Notes under the pieces: model-generated
Seen by the model: the letters and a program-made list of their open reading frames with translations, nothing else
Databases searched by the model: none
What the model was told of the DNA's origin: nothing
Made by a program: the position numbers and the translations under genes
Part shown: piece by piece, positions 5,619 to 6,988 of the stretch
Layout of the letters: every line of letters starts with the position of its first letter
Position numbering within the stretch: the first letter of the stretch is position 1
Source: Propionibacteriaceae bacterium
GTDB taxonomy: Bacteria; Actinomycetota; Actinomycetes; Propionibacteriales; Propionibacteriaceae
NCBI GenBank assembly: GCA_031260385.1
Contig: JAIRKB010000207.1
Span: 1 to 6,988 of the forward strand
Reading direction: 5' to 3'
DNA: 6,988 nt

Positions 5619-5706
5619 GGCGACACGCGTTGCGACAACGGGAGACACCAGGACCGTCCCCGTGGTTGGGACCGTCCCCGTGGTTGCCAGGACCGTCCCC
5701 GTGGTT
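5619..5706. repeat. REP-like element with three tandem core units
   Basis: GGACCGTCCCCGTGGTT occurs three times (5651-5667, 5669-5685, 5690-5706). The first copy belongs to a longer element: GCGAC (5632-5636), then a left arm CAACGGGAGAC (5636-5646) that can pair with GTCCCCGTGGTTG. This part aligns with 3342-3381. The last copy overlaps the stop codon of the LRR gene. The element fills the gap between two convergent genes. Confidence 0.85.
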
Positions 5707-6721
5707 ACTGATCGTAGAAAATCGCGGCTTGGGGGAGGTAGCCCTGTAGTTCGAAGATTTGGGGCAAGGTTAGGGGGTTGCGAAACAGGGTCAGATCGAT
5801 CAGGTTGGATAATCCGCGCAGGGCGGTGAGGTCGGAAATGGCATTTTCGCCGACGTCCAAGCGATTGAGGTTGGTCAGGCCAGCGAGGGGGGTGAGGTCG
5901 GTGATGTGGTTGTTCCATAAGCCGAGCTCCCAGAGATTGGTCAGCTCAGCGAGCGGACTGAGATCGGTGACAAAGTTGCCGGAGAGATTTAGGTTCGTCA
6001 GGTTGGTTAGGTTGCTAAGTGGGCTGAGATCGGTGATGCTGTTATCCCCCAGATTTAGTTGCCACAGGTTGGTCAGGGCACTAAGCGCTTCGATATCCGT
6101 AATGGCGTTTCCGGTCAGGTCCAATCCCTCGAGATTGGTTAGTTGGCTGAGGGGTTTGAGGTCGCTGTTCGTCAGTCCGGAGTAGGAGAGGTCGAGCCAG
6201 GTGGTGTCTTGAGGATAGAACCACCCTTGAATGTAGACCCCTTCCCCATCGACCGGCATTGGCATCCCCACCTCAACGACATTTGGTCCTTGATAGATCA
6301 GACGTAGTGTGGCCACGCCCGCCACCGCGCCGCCGATCGCTAGGGCCCCCGCCACGAGCGCGACCACTAAGGCGCGGGGTTTGCGCTTTGGCTTGGGCAA
6401 GGGCGTTGCTAGTTCGATTGCGCCCATCTGCCCAGCAGCGTAGGCAGCGTCGGCCGCCTGACCGAGTAGCCAGGGGTCAGCTTCAGTCGTCGTCGAGCGG
6501 TTCGGTTCAAGCCCCGGTCGTACGAATCGCAGCTTGCTGGCCTCGGCGTCCGAGACGCCAAGCAGGTTCGCCCGAGTCAGGGGATAGGCGTTGGGGTGTG
6601 CAGCCACTAACTCCCGCAGTTCGGGATGGTGATAAGCAATCATCGCCAAGTCATCACCATTGGTAGCGGGATGTTGTGCCGCTCGTGCCGCGATCGCCGC
6701 GTCTTTCAAACCCTTAGCCAT
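5705..6721 (-). CDS. Membrane protein with variant LRR N-terminus and extracellular SDS22-type leucine-rich repeats
   Basis: The product is a predicted single-pass membrane protein (338 residues). Residues 15-48 (LAMIAYHHPELRELVAAHPNAYP) match the actinobacterial 'variant leucine-rich repeat' region. One membrane segment spans about 117-139 after a KPKRKPR basic patch, which puts the N-terminus inside and the C-terminus outside. From about 176 to 316 run leucine-rich repeats with an exact 22-residue period; the LxL positions start at 200, 222, 244, 266, 288 and 310. The pattern NxITDLxPLxxLTNLxxLxL is like internalins and SDS22. The C-terminus (PQIFELQGYLPQAAIFYDQ) acts as a cap. Such repeats usually bind proteins or carbohydrates; no ligand can be inferred. 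The ATG follows GAGGAGG with four bases between. The TAA stop overlaps the neighbouring intergenic repeat. Confidence 0.9.
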   Translation of the reverse strand: MAKGLKDAAIAARAAQHPATNGDDLAMIAYHHPELRELVAAHPNAYPLTRANLLGVSDAEASKLRFVRPGLEPNRSTTTEADPWLLGQAADAAYAAGQMGAIELATPLPKPKRKPRALVVALVAGALAIGGAVAGVATLRLIYQGPNVVEVGMPMPVDGEGVYIQGWFYPQDTTWLDLSYSGLTNSDLKPLSQLTNLEGLDLTGNAITDIEALSALTNLWQLNLGDNSITDLSPLSNLTNLTNLNLSGNFVTDLSPLAELTNLWELGLWNNHITDLTPLAGLTNLNRLDVGENAISDLTALRGLSNLIDLTLFRNPLTLPQIFELQGYLPQAAIFYDQ

Positions 6722-6830
6722 CGATCCTCCTCAGGGGGCAGACTTTCGCTCCCGTATCCGGTTTAAGTCTCATTTACCAGGATACCCCAAGGGGCATTTC
6801 CTTACAGTGACGACTAGTAGCGCCGATAAC

Positions 6831-6988
6831 CTACGGCCACCTAGTAATCAGCGAGATCGCACCGAGAATGGCGAGCGCCGCGAAGGCGATGCCGATGGGC
6901 CAGAGGGGTTGAGGGGTCTTGGCGGGTGAGAGCGGTGCGGCAAGTATTTCCGCAATCCGCGAAAAGCTCTCCCGGAGTTGGTCAGATG
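6831..6988 (-). CDS. C-terminal end of a membrane protein, 5' part outside window
   Basis: One minus-strand frame is open from the right edge to TAG at 6831-6833, giving 51 residues. The first part reads SDQLRESFSRIAEILAAPL, probably an amphipathic helix. Next come a short Pro-rich turn and a hydrophobic segment (about 29-48, PLWPIGIAFAALAILGAISL) closed by TRWP at the end. This looks like a C-terminal membrane anchor. The other two frames on this strand give low-complexity Arg/Pro/Ser or stop-containing sequence, which supports this frame. The family is not recognisable from so short a piece. The gene runs towards the LRR gene on the same strand, 109 bases upstream of its ATG. Confidence 0.55.
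   Translation of the reverse strand, partial: SDQLRESFSRIAEILAAPLSPAKTPQPLWPIGIAFAALAILGAISLITRWP

Noticed and set aside
5778..6185. Plus-strand frame with repeated RLVR..RSV units opposite the LRR gene
   Set aside because: The periodicity is the shadow of the 22-residue repeats on the other strand.
6785..6794. CCCCAAGGGG palindrome upstream of the LRR gene
   Set aside because: It is short, has no loop and does not match the repeat family. It is likely a chance palindrome, and I could not support an operator.

Overview
The window looks like a chromosomal segment of an actinobacterium (Actinomycetota). The evidence is a DUF2510 plus DUF3761-type surface protein, a proline-rich membrane-anchored neutral zinc metallopeptidase, an actinobacterial 'variant leucine-rich repeat' N-terminus, GTG starts and fairly high GC. 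I cannot name a genus.

Layout, left to right. The 3' part of a tRNA-Ala (anticodon CGC) sits at the left edge (1-60). Next is a Y1/HUH transposase of the RAYT type (REP-associated tyrosine transposase, 230-1024) between inverted copies of a 29-bp repeat (140-168 and 1021-1049, with a second tandem copy at 1056-1084). A plus-strand gene for a DUF2510-TM-Pro/Thr linker-DUF3761 surface protein (1263-1958) converges on a minus-strand membrane-anchored zinc metallopeptidase (2008-3168). Then come a minus-strand MTA/SAH-nucleosidase-family gene (3455-4177) and, upstream of it on the same strand, a small lipoprotein gene (4234-4668). The lipoprotein gene is divergent from a plus-strand short-chain dehydrogenase/reductase (4776-5618). 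This converges on a minus-strand membrane protein with extracellular 22-residue leucine-rich repeats (5705-6721). A minus-strand gene cut by the right edge (6831-6988) encodes a C-terminal membrane segment.

The most striking signal lies between the genes. The octamer ACCGTCCC (or its complement) occurs nine times, always in non-coding DNA and usually inside an imperfect palindrome. It occurs at both flanks of the transposase, in both convergent gene junctions and upstream of the peptidase gene. A related perfect 12-bp hairpin lies between the lipoprotein and nucleosidase genes. The elements share cores but differ in their arms, so they look like several subfamilies of one REP/MITE-like family, and the RAYT is the obvious candidate for mobilising them.

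The protein genes do not form one obvious pathway. Four encode membrane or exported proteins (DUF2510/DUF3761 protein, metallopeptidase, lipoprotein, LRR protein), so the segment is rich in envelope functions, with two cytosolic enzymes (nucleosidase, SDR) among them. No intergenic stretch reaches 300 bases.
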